Part shown: one piece after another, positions 27,149 through 36,324 of the stretch
How the letters are laid out: each line of letters starts with the position of its first letter
Position numbering within the stretch: the first letter of the stretch is position 1
Source: Polaribacter irgensii 23-P
GTDB taxonomy: Bacteria; Bacteroidota; Bacteroidia; Flavobacteriales; Flavobacteriaceae
DNA length: 64,000 nt
NCBI RefSeq assembly: GCF_000153225.1
Contig: NZ_CH724148.1
Coordinates: 1,506,842 to 1,570,841, forward strand
Direction of reading: 5' to 3'
The notes under the pieces: model-generated
Told to the model about the DNA's origin: nothing
What the model saw: the letters and a program-made list of their open reading frames with translations, nothing else
Databases searched by the model: none
Program-made: the position numbers and the translations under genes

Positions 27149-27820
27149 TTACTTGTCTTTAGCGATGATAATAGTCGCTTTTGCGTCCGTCGCTAAATTC
27201 CATTCATTTGCCGACAATAATGCGCCGGCATCATTATATACTTTGAAGGCAGCAGTGTTTGGGCCTGAAGTCCCTTGATTTAACGCAACAAAGGCTATTT
27301 TATTGATGCCAATTTCTAAAGGAATTGTAAAACTCTGATACCGCTCTTCTAAAACAATATTTACAATAACGGGTATATTGTTCAACAAGATGGTAACTCG
27401 ATCTCCATCGGGATATTGAAAGTCGCGACAAATAATATTTACACTACCAGAATTTGTTCTAAAACTTCCTAAATCTTGATCTATAACTGGATATATATAT
27501 TGCCCATTTATTTTTTTAAAAGCTTTTAGAAAGCGTGCTTCACTCACCTGTTTTTGTGAGATAATACCTTTGTTGTTAAGGGCATCTTCATCTTGTTGTT
27601 TCTTTAAGGTTTCCTGTTCTTGGTTATAAGCATCCTTAAAACCGTTATTTCCGTTTAGTAGTATTGATGTTGGTTTTTCTGTGACTTTGGCGTTTTTTAA
27701 AACAATCGATTTGATTGCACCGGTATCTGCAGCACCCTTATTTTTATCTAATTGTGCGATAAAATTAGTTGTAGATAAAATAAAAATTAAGAAAATAAAA
27801 GTTTTATTTTTTTGAGTCAT
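27149..27820 (-). CDS. Secreted protein of unknown function
   Basis: A 223-residue protein with a signal peptide (hydrophobic KTFIFLIFILSTTNFIAQ, cleavage near residue 23). The middle has a short Lys/Gln/Glu helix (about 65-90). The C-terminal 110 residues look like a beta-sandwich: NIICRDFQYPDGDRVTILLN followed by further strands and INKIAFVALNQGTSGPNTAAF, which suggests a carbohydrate- or ligand-binding type fold. No family is recognised with certainty. A -7 element (TATCTTTG, minus strand 27855-27848) lies upstream. It is followed by pdhA after a long gap in the same direction, without evident functional link. Confidence 0.7.
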   Translation of the reverse strand: MTQKNKTFIFLIFILSTTNFIAQLDKNKGAADTGAIKSIVLKNAKVTEKPTSILLNGNNGFKDAYNQEQETLKKQQDEDALNNKGIISQKQVSEARFLKAFKKINGQYIYPVIDQDLGSFRTNSGSVNIICRDFQYPDGDRVTILLNNIPVIVNIVLEERYQSFTIPLEIGINKIAFVALNQGTSGPNTAAFKVYNDAGALLSANEWNLATDAKATIIIAKDK

Positions 27821-27847
27821 TTAGAAGAATTTTCCAAGTTTACACTA

Positions 27848-27855
27848 CAAAGATA
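27848..27855 (-). promoter_or_regulatory. Putative -7 element of the secreted-protein gene
   Basis: TATCTTTG on the minus strand, an exact TAnnTTTG, 27 nt before the ATG. No TTG at -33. Confidence 0.5.
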
Positions 27856-27898
27856 GCTAGGATTTGAAATTTTGTTGTTTAGAATTTGTTAAAACTTT

Positions 27899-28567
27899 TT
27901 AATAAATAGGGAAATTAAAATAGGTGCGTGCAAAAGGTTCTTTTTGAAGTGTAAAATGCCACCATTCATTTTCAAACGGAGTAAATCCGTTGGAGGTCAT
28001 TATCTTTCTTAAAAACATCCTATTTTCTATTTGTTTTTCTGAAATATTTTTATGGAATGGGTGTGATTGAATTCCAAAGAAGTCATAACAACTGCCCATA
28101 TCTAATTCCGCTTTTGTAATCGTATTTATAAGTGTGAGGTCCACAGTACTTCCTCTTGAATGTCCAGATTTTGTAGCTATATAACCTTGCTTAAAAAGCT
28201 CAGATTTAGAGATATCCGGGTAATACTGTTTTTTCATTAAAGTGTCTTCTAGCACATACGCCCAGCGCACAAAATGAGCTACAGCTCGCTGAGGGCGATA
28301 GGCATCAAATATTTTAAGACTGTATCCTTCGTTCAAAAATAACTGCTGTATTTTTTTTAACGCTTTTGCAGCTTTGGAACTAATAATGATGTAATTTCTC
28401 TGATATCCGTCTATGGGTTTTCCAATAAAATTATTTTTAGAGAAGTAGCGCAACTCTTTTTGTATAGAAGGTGCGACCTCGTGCAAGTATACAAAACCGT
28501 CAGGCAGTTTTTGGCTCATAAGGCTGCAAGCACAAACAAGGAATAGGCTTTGAATAAAACTTTTCAT
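27899..28567 (-). CDS. D-alanyl-D-alanine dipeptidase (VanX/DdpX-like, M15D)
   Basis: The frame is open to 28684, but the Met at 28567 is chosen because it begins a clear signal peptide (MKSFIQSLFLVCACSLMSQ) and avoids overlap with the divergent gene. The 222-residue product carries the M15D zinc motif SGHSRGSTVDLTL (His and Asp ligands) and the C-terminal EWWHF (catalytic Glu, third ligand His). The SSKAAKALKKIQQLF and FDAYRPQRAV blocks also fit. The enzyme hydrolyses D-Ala-D-Ala, here outside the cytoplasm, so a role in peptidoglycan turnover or scavenging is more likely than vancomycin resistance. No vanA/vanH-like genes are nearby. The cysteine-rich end of the signal could also be a lipobox, but the fit is poor. 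Confidence 0.88.
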   Translation of the reverse strand: MKSFIQSLFLVCACSLMSQKLPDGFVYLHEVAPSIQKELRYFSKNNFIGKPIDGYQRNYIIISSKAAKALKKIQQLFLNEGYSLKIFDAYRPQRAVAHFVRWAYVLEDTLMKKQYYPDISKSELFKQGYIATKSGHSRGSTVDLTLINTITKAELDMGSCYDFFGIQSHPFHKNISEKQIENRMFLRKIMTSNGFTPFENEWWHFTLQKEPFARTYFNFPIY

Positions 28568-28621
28568 CAAATCAAAAATACAGAAAATATAATTTATGAG
28601 TTCAAAACAAAAATAATTATT

Positions 28622-28629
28622 TATTTTTG
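28622..28629 (+). promoter_or_regulatory. Putative -7 element of the DUF2721 gene
   Basis: TATTTTTG, exact consensus, ending 8 nt before the ATG at 28638. The implied leader is only a few nucleotides. Confidence 0.5.
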
Positions 28630-28637
28630 GCGCAATT

Positions 28638-29045
28638 ATGGAACAACTTACCTTAACGACACCAGCACTTTTATTTTCAGCCATTTCATTAATAATGCTC
28701 GCGTATACAAATCGATTTTTGGCATATGCAGCCGTGATTAGAAATTTGCATGATATTTATTTAGAAAAAAAGCAAACCTCTCTCTTAAGGCAAATTAAAA
28801 ACTTAAAATTGCGATTAAATTTGACAAGATGGATGCAGATTTTCGGAATTTCAAGTTTACTGTTTTGCGTGTTAACGATGTTTTTAATTTATGTAGGTCA
28901 ACAGATGGTTGCTGTTTATATTTTTGGTTTGGCATTGATTTTATTAATAATTTCTTTGGCTTTACTAATTAAAGAAATACAAATTTCCGCACAAGCATTG
29001 CAATACCACATTGCAGATATTGAGAAGTATTTAAAACAGAAATAG
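28638..29045 (+). CDS. DUF2721 membrane protein
   Basis: A 135-residue protein with three hydrophobic segments: an N-terminal one (about 8-25) followed by the conserved RFLAYAAVIRNLHD, then a cytoplasmic Lys/Arg helix, then two adjacent helices (about 65-110), and a C-terminal amphipathic tail with QISAQALQYHIADIE. This is the DUF2721 pattern. Function unknown. Single gene with its own near-leaderless promoter and a very strong terminator after it. Confidence 0.8.
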   Translation: MEQLTLTTPALLFSAISLIMLAYTNRFLAYAAVIRNLHDIYLEKKQTSLLRQIKNLKLRLNLTRWMQIFGISSLLFCVLTMFLIYVGQQMVAVYIFGLALILLIISLALLIKEIQISAQALQYHIADIEKYLKQK

Positions 29046-29050
29046 GATTT

Positions 29051-29102
29051 TAAATAGACAAAAAAACCGCCTATTTAAGAGGCGGTTTTTTTGTCTATTT
29101 AA
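29051..29102. terminator. Very long bidirectional terminator
   Basis: A 22-bp perfect stem (TAAATAGACAAAAAAACCGC then CT; reverse complement on the other arm) with a 7-nt loop. It contains A7 and T7 blocks in the stem and lies between the convergent DUF2721 and gcvP genes. Confidence 0.93.
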
Positions 29103-29111
29103 AATTTATTT

Positions 29112-31955
29112 TTACATATAATCTTCAATAGGATTACAAGAACAATTTAAATTTCGATCACCATAGGCATCGTCTACTCTTCTAACGGTTGGCCAAAATT
29201 TATTCTCTGCGATGTATGTCAGTGGAAATGCTGCCTGTTTTCTAGTGTATGGAAACGGCCAATCGTCTGCAGTTACCATTTCTTGTGTATGTGGAGCATT
29301 CTTAAGTGGATTATTATCGTCCGCTAGAGACGTGTTTCTGATTTCTTCACGTATTGAGATCATTGCGTCACAAAAACGATCTAATTCTGCGATACTTTCA
29401 GATTCTGTTGGTTCAATCATCATTGTTCCACCCACGGGGAAAGAAACGGTAGGTGCATGAAAACCGTAATCTATCAATCGTTTTGCAATGTCAACAACTT
29501 CGATTCCGTTTTGTTTAAAATCACGACAGTCAATGATCATTTCATGGGCTGCTCGTCCTTTTTCTCCGGTATACAAAGTTGGATAATGGCCATTGAGGCG
29601 CTCTTTAATGTAATTGGCATTTAAAATTGCCATTTTTGTTGCGTCTGTCAATCCTTTTGAGCCCAACATCGTGATGTATCCATAAGAGATTAAGCAAGCC
29701 AGAGCAGATCCCCAAGGAGCTGCAGAAATTGCAGAAATTGCGTGTTCACCACCTGTTTCTATAATTGGGTTTGACGGCAAGAAAGGGACCAACTGAGGTG
29801 CAACACAAATGGGGCCTACTCCAGGACCACCACCTCCATGCGGTATGGCAAAGGTCTTGTGGAGATTTAAGTGACAAACGTCAGCACCAATAGTTGCAGG
29901 ATTTGTCAATCCAACTTGTGCGTTCATATTTGCACCATCCATATAAACTTGTCCGCCATTGTCGTGAATAATTTTGGTAATATCTTGAATTTCACTTTCA
30001 AAAACGCCGTGTGTAGAAGGGTAGGTAACCATTAAAGCAGCAAGATTTTCTGAGTGCAAAGCTACTTTTTCACGTAAATCATCAATGTCAATATTTCCGT
30101 TTTCGGCAGTTTTGGTAACAATAACTTTCATTCCTGCCATGACTGCTGAAGCGGGGTTCGTCCCGTGTGCAGAAGCTGGAATGATGCAGATATTTCGGTG
30201 CACATTCTTGTTGGCAAGGTGATAGGCTCTGATGGTCATTAATCCAGCAAATTCTCCTTGAGCTCCAGAATTTGGTTGCAAAGAAGTACCGGCAAAACCA
30301 GTAACAATATTTAATTGATGTTCTAATTTCCGTAAAACTTCATGGTACCCCTCAGCTTGATTCAAAGGTACAAATGGATGAATATTTCCCCACTGTGGGT
30401 TACTCAATGGCAACATTTCAGAAGCTGCATTCAATTTCATCGTGCATGAACCTAAAGAAATCATGGAATGATTTAATGCCAAATCTTTGCGTTCTAATTT
30501 TTTGATATACCGCATCATATCTGTCTCTGAATGATACGTATTAAAAACGCTATGATTTAAAAAAGAAGTGTTTCTTTTTACATTTTCTAGGATCTTGTTG
30601 CCTTCAGAAAGGGAAGAAATGACCACGGGGCTGAGCCCCAAAGTTTCAGTGAAAATAGCTACAATTGCATTTAATTCACTTAATTCTACAGTTTCATTTA
30701 TGGAGATAGACAAGGTTTCGTTGTCTATATAGTTGAAGTTGATTTCATTTTTTTCTGCAAGAATTTTTATTTTTTTAGCATCCACCTTGACGGTAATTGT
30801 ATCAAAATAAGAAGTATTAATTTGTTCAATTCCCAGTCCAGTAAGTGTATTGGCCAGAGTAATAGTTTTCTGGTGCACGCCATCTGCTATAAATTGCAAA
30901 CCTTCTTTACCGTGATAAACAGCGTACATTCCTGCCATTACCGCTAATAAAACTTGTGCAGTACAAATATTAGAAGTCGCTTTTTCGCGTTTAATATGTT
31001 GCTCTCTTGTCTGCAAAGCCATTCGCAACGCGTGCTTGCCGTTGAGGTCTTTTGTCACGCCAATGATTCTCCCAGGAATACTTCTTTTGTATGCCTCTTT
31101 TGTGGCAAAATAGGCCGCATGTGGCCCACCATAACCCAATGGGATTCCAAAACGCTGGGTAGTTCCTACAACAACAGAAGCCCCAAAAGTACCTGGCGCT
31201 TTTAACTTTACTAAGGATAAGATGTCAGCAGCGAGGGCCACTTTGATATCTTTCTCATTCGCTTTTTTAACAAAATTTTCGTAGTCAAAAATTTGCCCAA
31301 ATTTTCCAGGATATTGTAAAATGGCACCAAAATAATCCGCTTCAAAATCAAAATCTTCATGATTTCCAAAAACCAATTCAATTCCTATAGGAGTAGCACG
31401 GGTTTCTAAAAGAGCGACAGTTTGCGGCAATACCTCATGGGATACAAAAAACTTATTTGCTTTTGCTTTTTTCTTTGCGCGCTCTCTAACGTCAAACAAC
31501 AAAGCCATTGCTTCTGCAGCGGCAGTTGCTTCGTCTAATAAAGAGGCATTTGCCAGCTCCATTCCCGTTAAATCGCAAATCATGGTTTGGTAGTTTAACA
31601 ACGCTTCAAGTCTTCCTTGCGCAATTTCTGCTTGATAGGGCGTGTATGCGGTATACCAGCCTGGATTTTCTAGTATATTACGTTGTATGACACTTGGTAC
31701 AATTGCTTCATGGTACCCAAGACCGATGTAACTTTTGAATACCTTATTTTTTTCAGAAAGTGTTTTTACATGAGCTAAATACTGATATTCACTCATTGCT
31801 GGTGCCAAGTCTAAAGGGCTTTTTAGGCGGATATTATCGGGTACAGTTTCATCAATTAGCTGCGCGAGACTCGCTGCTTTGATGGTTGTCAACATTTTTT
31901 CTTGTTCTGTGGTACTTGGACCAATATGTCTTCTTTGAAACGAATTTGTATTCAT
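29112..31955 (-). CDS. gcvP: Glycine dehydrogenase (decarboxylating), P-protein
   Basis: A 947-residue homodimeric-type P-protein of the glycine cleavage system. It is PLP-dependent, decarboxylating glycine and loading aminomethyl on the H-protein. Both halves are in one chain, as usual in Bacteroidota. The N-terminal FQRRHIGPS motif is typical. The PLP lysine lies in [18 protein letters not shown]. The glycine-rich [16 protein letters not shown] in the first half is the pseudo-site counterpart. GcvT and GcvH are not adjacent. A -7 element and a short inverted repeat lie upstream. Confidence 0.98.
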   Translation of the reverse strand: MNTNSFQRRHIGPSTTEQEKMLTTIKAASLAQLIDETVPDNIRLKSPLDLAPAMSEYQYLAHVKTLSEKNKVFKSYIGLGYHEAIVPSVIQRNILENPGWYTAYTPYQAEIAQGRLEALLNYQTMICDLTGMELANASLLDEATAAAEAMALLFDVRERAKKKAKANKFFVSHEVLPQTVALLETRATPIGIELVFGNHEDFDFEADYFGAILQYPGKFGQIFDYENFVKKANEKDIKVALAADILSLVKLKAPGTFGASVVVGTTQRFGIPLGYGGPHAAYFATKEAYKRSIPGRIIGVTKDLNGKHALRMALQTREQHIKREKATSNICTAQVLLAVMAGMYAVYHGKEGLQFIADGVHQKTITLANTLTGLGIEQINTSYFDTITVKVDAKKIKILAEKNEINFNYIDNETLSISINETVELSELNAIVAIFTETLGLSPVVISSLSEGNKILENVKRNTSFLNHSVFNTYHSETDMMRYIKKLERKDLALNHSMISLGSCTMKLNAASEMLPLSNPQWGNIHPFVPLNQAEGYHEVLRKLEHQLNIVTGFAGTSLQPNSGAQGEFAGLMTIRAYHLANKNVHRNICIIPASAHGTNPASAVMAGMKVIVTKTAENGNIDIDDLREKVALHSENLAALMVTYPSTHGVFESEIQDITKIIHDNGGQVYMDGANMNAQVGLTNPATIGADVCHLNLHKTFAIPHGGGGPGVGPICVAPQLVPFLPSNPIIETGGEHAISAISAAPWGSALACLISYGYITMLGSKGLTDATKMAILNANYIKERLNGHYPTLYTGEKGRAAHEMIIDCRDFKQNGIEVVDIAKRLIDYGFHAPTVSFPVGGTMMIEPTESESIAELDRFCDAMISIREEIRNTSLADDNNPLKNAPHTQEMVTADDWPFPYTRKQAAFPLTYIAENKFWPTVRRVDDAYGDRNLNCSCNPIEDYM

Positions 31956-31972
31956 TTATTAAATTTTATGAA

Positions 31973-31988
31973 CGATTGATCTCAATCG
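31973..31988. repeat. Short inverted repeat before gcvP
   Basis: CGATTGA, TC, TCAATCG: 7-bp perfect arms located between the -7 element and the gcvP start. It could be an operator; no regulator is adjacent. Confidence 0.4.
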
Positions 31989-32037
31989 ATTTAGTATTGA
32001 TTTTTGACTCTCAAAAAAAGTAAAATTTCTTGAATAA

Positions 32038-32045
32038 CAAAAATA
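32038..32045 (-). promoter_or_regulatory. Putative -7 element of gcvP
   Basis: TATTTTTG on the minus strand, exact consensus, 82 nt before the gcvP ATG. No TTG at the -33 position. Confidence 0.5.
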
Positions 32046-32130
32046 TGAATTTAATCATTTGTTTGCGCTTCGAATTGGAAATAAATAGCGATAATTATTA
32101 ACTAAAAAGGAATGTTATGAACAGAAGCGT

Positions 32131-32138
32131 TATTTTTG
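32131..32138 (+). promoter_or_regulatory. Putative -7 element of the UbiA-like gene
   Basis: TATTTTTG, exact consensus, only 4 nt before the ATG at 32143, so the transcript would be leaderless or nearly so. Confidence 0.5.
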
Positions 32139-32142
32139 CGGC

Positions 32143-32967
32143 ATGAAGTTTTTCAAGTTATTATTTAGTTTTTATATCAATGCAAGTATTCATGTAGGGG
32201 TTTCTGTTTATGCTTTTGTGAAAATTACGGAGCAATATTTTGGGACACCTTTTAATGTATCTTTAAGTTGGACCATTTTTTTTGGTACGATTACCGGTTA
32301 TAATTTTGTAAAATATGCGGGAGTGGCAAGGCTGCATCACCGAAGTCTTACGAGCAATTTAAAAGCAATTCAAATATTTTCTTTTTTTTGTTTTGTAGCC
32401 ATGTGTTATTTTGCTGTTCAATTGCCCTTGCAAATTTTAATTATTGCAACTCCTTTCGCGGGATTAACGTTGTTATACGCAGTTCCTTTTTTAAGTGGAT
32501 TCCAGAAAAATTTACGTCAGGTAAGTTATTTAAAAGGAATCGTGGTCGCTTTTGTTTGGGCTGGATTTACAGTTTTAATACCTTGTATTGCAGCAGGTAA
32601 AGAGATGCTTCTCTCCGTGATACTTTTATCCGTGCAGCGTTTTATAATTGTGGTTGTTTTAATTTTTCCTTTCGATATAAGAGACGTGAAGTACGATGCT
32701 ATTTCACTGCAAACAATCCCCACAAAAATTGGAGTTGAAAAAACAAAAAGAGTCGGTTTGGGTTTGATGGTTTTTGCTTTGTTAATTGAATATGCAATTA
32801 ATGCAGAGGCCGCTCTTAAAAATACATTTATGATTTTCTTTTTTATGGTTTTAGTTTTCTTAATGCGATCCAAAATAAAGCAGTCAAAATACTACAGTTC
32901 CTTTTGGATTGAATCGTTGCCTTTAATCTGGTGGTTGCTTATTTTAGGATTTCGTAATTTATATTAG
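32143..32967 (+). CDS. UbiA-like membrane protein lacking the first Asp-rich motif
   Basis: A 274-residue protein with about eight hydrophobic helices. FPFDIRDVKYDAISLQTIPTK (Asp178, Asp181, Asp185) matches the second D-x-x-D-x-x-x-D motif of UbiA-type prenyltransferases, including the TIPTKIG that follows it. Where the first N-D-x-x-D motif should be, the sequence is GYNFVKYAGVARLHHR, with no aspartate at all. The family attaches isoprenoid chains to aromatic rings with Mg-pyrophosphate bound by both motifs, so catalysis in the usual way is doubtful. Single gene between divergent gcvP and the serine-synthesis fusion. The superfamily call is reasonable; the function is unknown. Confidence 0.7.
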   Translation: MKFFKLLFSFYINASIHVGVSVYAFVKITEQYFGTPFNVSLSWTIFFGTITGYNFVKYAGVARLHHRSLTSNLKAIQIFSFFCFVAMCYFAVQLPLQILIIATPFAGLTLLYAVPFLSGFQKNLRQVSYLKGIVVAFVWAGFTVLIPCIAAGKEMLLSVILLSVQRFIIVVVLIFPFDIRDVKYDAISLQTIPTKIGVEKTKRVGLGLMVFALLIEYAINAEAALKNTFMIFFFMVLVFLMRSKIKQSKYYSSFWIESLPLIWWLLILGFRNLY

Positions 32968-33101
32968 TTTTGAAGATTATTTTTATCAACTTGAAGGATA
33001 ATTTAAGGGATTATAATAAATATGACAAAACTTTAATTTTGCTTTCCATTAGTCCGCTATAATTGTAGTTTTACCAGTTATTAAGTAACCGAGATTTTAA
33101 G

Positions 33102-34994
33102 ATGAGTCCTAATAAAAGAAATTATATTTTCGATTTTGACAGCACATTAACGAGAGTAGAAGCACTGGATGTCTTGGCAGAGATAACTTTGGCAAAAAAC
33201 CCAAATAAGAAGGCTATAATTCAGGAAATTATAGACATTACCAACTTGGGAATTGATGGCGAAATCTCTTTTACAGAGTCTTTAGAAAAAAGAATTCAGT
33301 TATTAAACGCTAACAAGGCAGATTTAAGTAGCTTAGTGAGCGCTTTAAAAAAGCAGGTTTCTAAATCTATTGAGAGTAATAAGGCTTTTTTCGAAGAATT
33401 TGCAGAAGATATTTACGTAATTTCCTGCGGATTTAAAGAGTTTATTGATCCCATTGTAGCGGAATATAAGATACCTGCTGACCGAGTGTTTGCAAATACT
33501 TTTGAATTTGCAGGCGATGGGAAAATTATTGGTTTTGATGTTGACAATGTATTGTCGAAACACAATGGTAAAATTCAGTGTTTAAAAAACATGAATTTAG
33601 AAGGAGAAATACAAGTTATTGGAGATGGTTACAGTGATTATGTGACCCGAGAAGCGGGTGTTGCAGACAAATTTTTTGCATACACAGAAAATATTTCAAG
33701 AATAAAAACAACAGAGAATGCTGATCACATTGCTCCGAATTTAGATGAATTTTTATACATAAACGGTTTGCCAGGAAACATTTCATATCCAAAGAATAGA
33801 ATTAAAATATTACTACTAGAAAATGTGCATCAAGACGCTTTTAACAAGTTGTCTAAAGATGGGTTCACTGTAGAAACGGTTTCAAAAAGTTTGTCTGAAG
33901 CAGAATTAATTGAAAAAATAAAAGATGTACACGTGCTTGGAATTCGCTCCAAAACAAACGTAACTAAAAAGGTGGTTGCTGCTGCTGAAAAATTAATGGT
34001 GGTGAGTGCCTTTTGTATCGGTACGACACAAATTGATTTAGAGGCTTGTAAAGAAAAAGGAATCGTTGTTTTTAATGCACCTTATAGCAATACACGGTCT
34101 GTTGTAGAATTGGCAATTGGAGAAATTATTATGTTAATGCGTAGTGTTTTTCAGAGAAGTACAGAGCTTCATAGCGGTCAGTGGAATAAAACGGCTGCAG
34201 GGTCGCGAGAAGTTCGTGGGAAAAAATTGGGAATTGTAGGGTACGGCAATATTGGAAAGCAGTTGTCTGTGTTAGCAGAGGCTTTGGGAATGGATGTTTA
34301 TTATTACGACATCGAGGATACATTGGCGATAGGAAATGCGACAAAGATGAATGAGTTGTCCGAGTTATTAGCAATTGCTGATGTGGTGACTTTACATGTG
34401 GATGACAATCCAGCGAATAAAAATTTATTTGGAGAAAAACAAATCTCTGAAATGAAAGAGGGTGCCTATTTGGTAAATTTAGCGCGAGGGTTTGTTGTGG
34501 ATATTGCAGCATTAGTCGTAGCTTTAAAAAGCGGAAAATTAGCAGGTGCAGCCGTGGATGTATATCCTGAGGAGCCAAGTAAAAATGGCGAATTTTACAC
34601 AGATTTAAAAGGATTGCCAAATGTGATTTTAACACCTCATGTTGGTGGGAGCACAGAAGAGGCGCAAAGAGATATTGCAGATTTCGTTCCCAGCAAAATT
34701 ATGGCATATATGAACTCAGGAAATACCGTAGATGCTGTAAACTTTCCAAACATTCGTTTGCCGAGACAGACAAAAGCACATCGATTTTTACACATTCATA
34801 AAAATGTTCCAGGAGTAATGGCTAAAATCAACAAAATTTTGGCTAAGTACGATTTAAATATTATTGGTCAATATTTATCTACAGATTCTTCTGTGGGATA
34901 TGTAATTACTGATTTAGACAAGGAATACAATAAAGAGGTAATTGAAAAGTTAAGAAATATAGAAGGAACCATCAAATTTCGAGTATTGTATTAG
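33102..34994 (+). CDS. serA: Phosphoserine phosphatase-phosphoglycerate dehydrogenase fusion
   Basis: A 630-residue fusion. Residues 1 to about 225 are an HAD-IB phosphoserine phosphatase domain: DFDSTLT (Asp11, Asp13), VISCGF (Ser108), Lys in SKHNGK, and GDGYSD (Asp175). Residues about 234-550 are D-3-phosphoglycerate dehydrogenase, with NAD-binding GIVGYGNIGKQ (from 377), catalytic Arg462, Glu491 and His513. Residues 563-630 form an ACT domain, the serine-sensing module. It thus joins the first and third steps of serine synthesis; SerC, the middle transaminase, is not in the window. No frameshift separates the halves. A terminator follows. Confidence 0.93.
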   Translation: MSPNKRNYIFDFDSTLTRVEALDVLAEITLAKNPNKKAIIQEIIDITNLGIDGEISFTESLEKRIQLLNANKADLSSLVSALKKQVSKSIESNKAFFEEFAEDIYVISCGFKEFIDPIVAEYKIPADRVFANTFEFAGDGKIIGFDVDNVLSKHNGKIQCLKNMNLEGEIQVIGDGYSDYVTREAGVADKFFAYTENISRIKTTENADHIAPNLDEFLYINGLPGNISYPKNRIKILLLENVHQDAFNKLSKDGFTVETVSKSLSEAELIEKIKDVHVLGIRSKTNVTKKVVAAAEKLMVVSAFCIGTTQIDLEACKEKGIVVFNAPYSNTRSVVELAIGEIIMLMRSVFQRSTELHSGQWNKTAAGSREVRGKKLGIVGYGNIGKQLSVLAEALGMDVYYYDIEDTLAIGNATKMNELSELLAIADVVTLHVDDNPANKNLFGEKQISEMKEGAYLVNLARGFVVDIAALVVALKSGKLAGAAVDVYPEEPSKNGEFYTDLKGLPNVILTPHVGGSTEEAQRDIADFVPSKIMAYMNSGNTVDAVNFPNIRLPRQTKAHRFLHIHKNVPGVMAKINKILAKYDLNIIGQYLSTDSSVGYVITDLDKEYNKEVIEKLRNIEGTIKFRVLY

Positions 34995-35018
34995 ATCCAT
35001 ATTTCTAAAAGAGACAAG

Positions 35019-35053
35019 AAAAAGCCTTTCAAGTAATTGAAAGGCTTTTTTTA
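35019..35053. terminator. Intrinsic terminator after the serine-synthesis fusion
   Basis: A 14-bp perfect stem (AAAAAGCCTTTCAA / TTGAAAGGCTTTTT) with a GTAA loop and T7 tail. It lies between convergent genes. Confidence 0.93.
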
Positions 35054-35089
35054 TATTTTGTCTATTTGGGTGTTGATAGTCGTCGATTT

Positions 35090-36277
35090 TTATAGCTGCA
35101 GTGCTTGGCCTAAGGCAACAATTTTCTTGTCGGGAGTGCCAAGATAACGTCTACTGCCAAGGTATCTATTTTTATTAAAGTCGTCGAAATTCATTTGGGA
35201 ATCGTCCATAGAACTGATGTGAACATTTCCTGAGGCATGAATAAACTCCATTTTTTCATTTCCCAACCAAATACCGACATGCACAACGCGTTGGCTTTTT
35301 TCAGTTGTGGCTTTTGTTCCGAAAAATAATAAATCTCCCTTTTCTAAATCTTTAAAATCTAAAGCAACATTTACTTTTCTGCCAGCATTTATTTGTTGAG
35401 AGGCATCTCTTGGAATTATAAAACCATTCATTAAGTAGGCCATTTTTACAAATCCACTGCAGTCCATTCCTTTGGTAGAAGTGCCTCCCCAGAGGTATGG
35501 AAAACCGTTCATTTTCTTTGCTGTTTTTTCAATATTTTCTCCTGAATATGTTTTGTTTTGAAGCCAAGCGTTGTACCGTACACTTTCCTCTTTTTTCACG
35601 AAGCCCGTTCTATTATCTGGATATTTTACTTCGTAGAAGGCTTCGTTTTCATTGACATACTGGAGCAACCCACCTAATGTAATGTCAGATACAATTTCAG
35701 ATTCCGCAGAGGCTGTCGTGTATATAAATCCTGTAATTTCAGTAAAAATTATTTTTTCAGAAGTGTTCCAAAGATCAAATTTTTTTGTATCCATTTTCTC
35801 AATTCCGCCTTTGTCAACCCAAGAAATGTAGCTGTCTGGAGTTTGAACCCTATAAAAGTCACCTTTTTTATCCAATATTTTCAAAGACATTCCAAGCAGC
35901 GCTTGGGTGCCAAGTTCGGCGGAATGTTTTGGGAGTGAACGGATGTTGATTACAGAGTTTTTAGCCACTGCAAATTTTTGGTTCCCAACAGTAGTATCTG
36001 GTAAAAAGCGAAGCTCATTTTTAAAAATCACATTTGAAGAATGTATGTATTCTAGCAATTCATTGTACGCCTTTTTTGAGTCTGTAGCTCCTTTGGCAAT
36101 AATTTGGTCATCAATCAAAGCAAAACGAACATCATAGACCGCAACCCTTTTGTCGGGAGCATAGGTCATTTGAATGCTTTTGCTTTTTGTCTCTATGGCA
36201 ATTAAGAATTTTGAGTTTTTGTTACAAGATTGCAGTAACAAGAATAAAATAAGAGGTATAATTTGTGAAAATTTCAT
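35090..36277 (-). CDS. NlpC/P60 lipoprotein with SH3 domains (cell-wall endopeptidase)
   Basis: A 395-residue predicted lipoprotein; the lipobox LLLQSC places lipid on Cys18. Two bacterial SH3-like domains (about 105-165 and 175-230) precede a C-terminal NlpC/P60 domain (about 245-380). The catalytic Cys is in YLWGGTSTKGMDCSGFVK and the His in VVHVGIWLG, with the third residue near FIHASGNVHIS. Such enzymes cut the gamma-D-Glu-diamino-acid bond in peptide stems. The domain order matches the Bacteroidota NlpC/P60 hydrolases used in wall recycling. Single gene, convergent with the serine gene. Confidence 0.9.
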   Translation of the reverse strand: MKFSQIIPLILFLLLQSCNKNSKFLIAIETKSKSIQMTYAPDKRVAVYDVRFALIDDQIIAKGATDSKKAYNELLEYIHSSNVIFKNELRFLPDTTVGNQKFAVAKNSVINIRSLPKHSAELGTQALLGMSLKILDKKGDFYRVQTPDSYISWVDKGGIEKMDTKKFDLWNTSEKIIFTEITGFIYTTASAESEIVSDITLGGLLQYVNENEAFYEVKYPDNRTGFVKKEESVRYNAWLQNKTYSGENIEKTAKKMNGFPYLWGGTSTKGMDCSGFVKMAYLMNGFIIPRDASQQINAGRKVNVALDFKDLEKGDLLFFGTKATTEKSQRVVHVGIWLGNEKMEFIHASGNVHISSMDDSQMNFDDFNKNRYLGSRRYLGTPDKKIVALGQALQL

Positions 36278-36324
36278 ATCAATTGCTTTTGGCTAAATTA
36301 CAAAAATGTCTGATTATTGTTGTT

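Noticed and set aside
27899..28567. Vancomycin resistance cluster (VanX-like gene)
   Set aside because: A single secreted VanX-like dipeptidase without vanH, vanA or a two-component system; peptidoglycan recycling is the simpler reading.
34129..34635. 168-codon open frame on the minus strand, opposite the serine-synthesis fusion
   Set aside because: Shadow of the NAD-binding domain; His/Leu-rich with no recognisable motif.
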